NCBI GenBank assembly: GCA_013816895.1
Contig: JACDDR010000014.1
Coordinates: 1-41,276 of the forward strand
Length of the DNA: 41,276 bases
DNA from: Bacteroidota bacterium
GTDB lineage: Bacteria > Bacteroidota > Bacteroidia > B-17B0 > Aurantibacillaceae
Direction of reading: 5' to 3'
The notes beneath the pieces are model-generated. The model ran no database searches and was not told the DNA's origin. It was given only the letters and a program-made list of their open reading frames with translations. Positions 40,139-41,276 of the stretch are shown piece by piece (the first letter of the stretch is position 1; each line of letters opens with the position of its first letter). The translations under genes were made by a program, and so were the position numbers.

Positions 40139-41276
40139 ATTTTCGCTACTGCCTCAATGATGTCGTGCTTAGTGATAATGTGCATGTTCCCGCCAAGATC
40201 GCGCAATAAAACAGCGTTGTTATCCTTGTTGATCAGTTTACTTACTTCTTCAATGGGAGCGTGTTCGCCTACAATTGGAAAAGGTTTCTGCATAAATGAT
40301 TTCACCGGCTGATGCTTGACATCATTATTGTCAAGGAGTTTATTGAAAATATAATTATCATTTATGGCCCCTACAAACTCAGTGCCTTCAGTAACCGGAA
40401 TCTGCGAAATGTTATACTTGCTCAAGATGTTCAATGCTTCACCAATGGTAGCGTTTACATCAAGGGTCATTAATTTTTGATTCTTGTGATTAGCAATAAG
40501 GTCAATGGCTTTTGGTTTTGTTACCTCAAGGAAATTACGGTCGCGCATCCAGTCATCGTTAAACATTTTGCCCATGTAACGTGTTCCATGATCGTGAAAA
40601 ATAACAACCACTATATCTCCTTTTTTGAATTTATCTTTCATTTGCATAAGTCCTGCAAGAGCTGAACCCGCGCTGTTTCCAACGAAAATGCCTTCCTCCT
40701 TCGGAATGCGGCGTGTCATAATGGCCGCGTCTTTATCCGTTACTTTTTCAAAATGATCAATGATATTAAAATCAACATTGGCAGGCAGAAAATCTTCGCC
40801 AATACCTTCGGTGATGTATGGATAGATTTCGTTCTTATCGAAGATTCCGGTCTCTTTATATTTTTTAAAAACGGATCCATAGGTGTCAATTCCAAAAACT
40901 TTAACATCAGCGTTTTTTTCTTTAAGATATTTGCCTGTGCCGCAAATAGTACCCCCTGTGCCAACACCAACAACCAGGTGAGTTACCTTTCCATCCGTTT
41001 GATCCCAGATCTCAGGACCTGTTTGCTCGTAATGTGCCAGTGTGTTGCTCAGATTATCGTACTGATTAGGTTTCCAGGCATTTGGTATTTCATTCACAAG
41101 TCGTGAAGACACAGAGTAATAAGAACGCGGATCTTCAGGATCCACATCGGTAGGACATACAATTACTTCAGCACCAAAGGCACGAAGCGCGTCCACCTTT
41201 TCTTTACTTTGTTTATCGGTAGTAGTAAAAATGCATTTGTAGCCTTTTATCACTGCGCCAATGGCCAGGCCCATCC
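40132..41276 (-). CDS. Cystathionine beta-synthase-like PLP enzyme with CBS pair (5' partial)
   Basis: The frame is open to the right edge, so the N-terminus with the PLP lysine is missing. The visible part has the fold-type II PLP core (MGLAIGAVIKGYKCIF, VVGVGTGGTICGTGKYLKE phosphate-binding glycine loop, GNSAGSALAGL) and ends in two CBS domains (about 270-380 of the visible part, ATIGEALNILSKYNISQIPV and PIEEVSKLI). The domain order fits cystathionine beta-synthase or a CBS-containing cysteine synthase, which make cystathionine or cysteine from serine-type substrates. CBS domains usually bind adenosyl ligands and tune activity. The gene is on the minus strand, upstream of the S8 protease gene. 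Confidence 0.88.
   Translation of the reverse strand, partial: MGLAIGAVIKGYKCIFTTTDKQSKEKVDALRAFGAEVIVCPTDVDPEDPRSYYSVSSRLVNEIPNAWKPNQYDNLSNTLAHYEQTGPEIWDQTDGKVTHLVVGVGTGGTICGTGKYLKEKNADVKVFGIDTYGSVFKKYKETGIFDKNEIYPYITEGIGEDFLPANVDFNIIDHFEKVTDKDAAIMTRRIPKEEGIFVGNSAGSALAGLMQMKDKFKKGDIVVVIFHDHGTRYMGKMFNDDWMRDRNFLEVTKPKAIDLIANHKNQKLMTLDVNATIGEALNILSKYNISQIPVTEGTEFVGAINDNYIFNKLLDNNDVKHQPVKSFMQKPFPIVGEHAPIEEVSKLINKDNNAVLLRDLGGNMHIITKHDIIEAVAKMG

Noticed and set aside
1..41276. tRNA, rRNA, transposase or phage genes
   Set aside because: No cloverleaf, ribosomal RNA segment, DDE or tyrosine/serine recombinase motif was seen on either strand by eye.

Overview
This window comes from a Bacteroidota genome, probably a gliding or secreting relative of Flavobacteriia, Sphingobacteriia or Chitinophagia. 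I cannot name a genus. The evidence is a complete type IX secretion (T9SS) core porP-gldK-gldL-gldM-gldN, two T9SS cargo proteins (one type B and one type A C-terminal signal), several TlpA, SurA and lipoprotein families typical of the phylum, A/C-rich leaders without Shine-Dalgarno sequences, and repeated TAnnTTTG promoter -7 boxes. I see no rRNA, tRNA, CRISPR array or recognisable transposase.

Layout. 1-6038: T9SS trans-envelope core (PorP/SprF-like partner cut by the left edge, then GldK, L, M, N), ending in a strong terminator. 6183-12367: envelope genes, namely a lipoprotein, a TlpA-like thioredoxin lipoprotein, a double-parvulin periplasmic isomerase, an unknown outer-membrane barrel and a SurA-like lipoprotein. 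12368-18115: fumarylacetoacetase, a TPR membrane protein, type II NADH dehydrogenase, an acidic helical protein and a MoxR ATPase. 18346-22731: a giant PKD-repeat adhesin-like T9SS cargo. 22820-28986: enoyl-CoA hydratase, a block of dispersed intergenic repeats, a methyltransferase, a phosphoesterase, ParB-ParA, a metallo-hydrolase and an FMN reductase. 29217-33840: a repeat-rich T9SS cargo, two small secreted proteins and a polyphosphate-type cluster (VTC-domain polymerase, DUF4956 membrane protein, DUF2490 barrel). 33844-41276: a small conserved protein, purB, a repeat-flanked AAA ATPase, mtaB, a subtilisin-like protease and a cystathionine beta-synthase-like enzyme cut by the right edge.

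The best candidate for an undescribed system is the 1.2-kb unit 35716-36953: an ATPase_2/COG1672-type P-loop ATPase with a C-terminal winged-helix-like region, bracketed on both sides by arrays of a 20-bp palindrome plus 15-bp-spaced half-sites (core TTGGTAAGTT). The arrays face the same way and begin 2 bp after the stop codon and 26 bp before the start codon. This looks like either an autoregulated ATPase with its own operators or a small mobile or recombining unit sitting between purB and mtaB. Second-tier signals are the four-copy repeat block whose last copy forms the start context of the methyltransferase (23580-23909), a promoter-led structured stretch without a gene (29031-29141), and several genes whose -7 box lies so close to the ATG that their mRNAs should be leaderless or nearly so.
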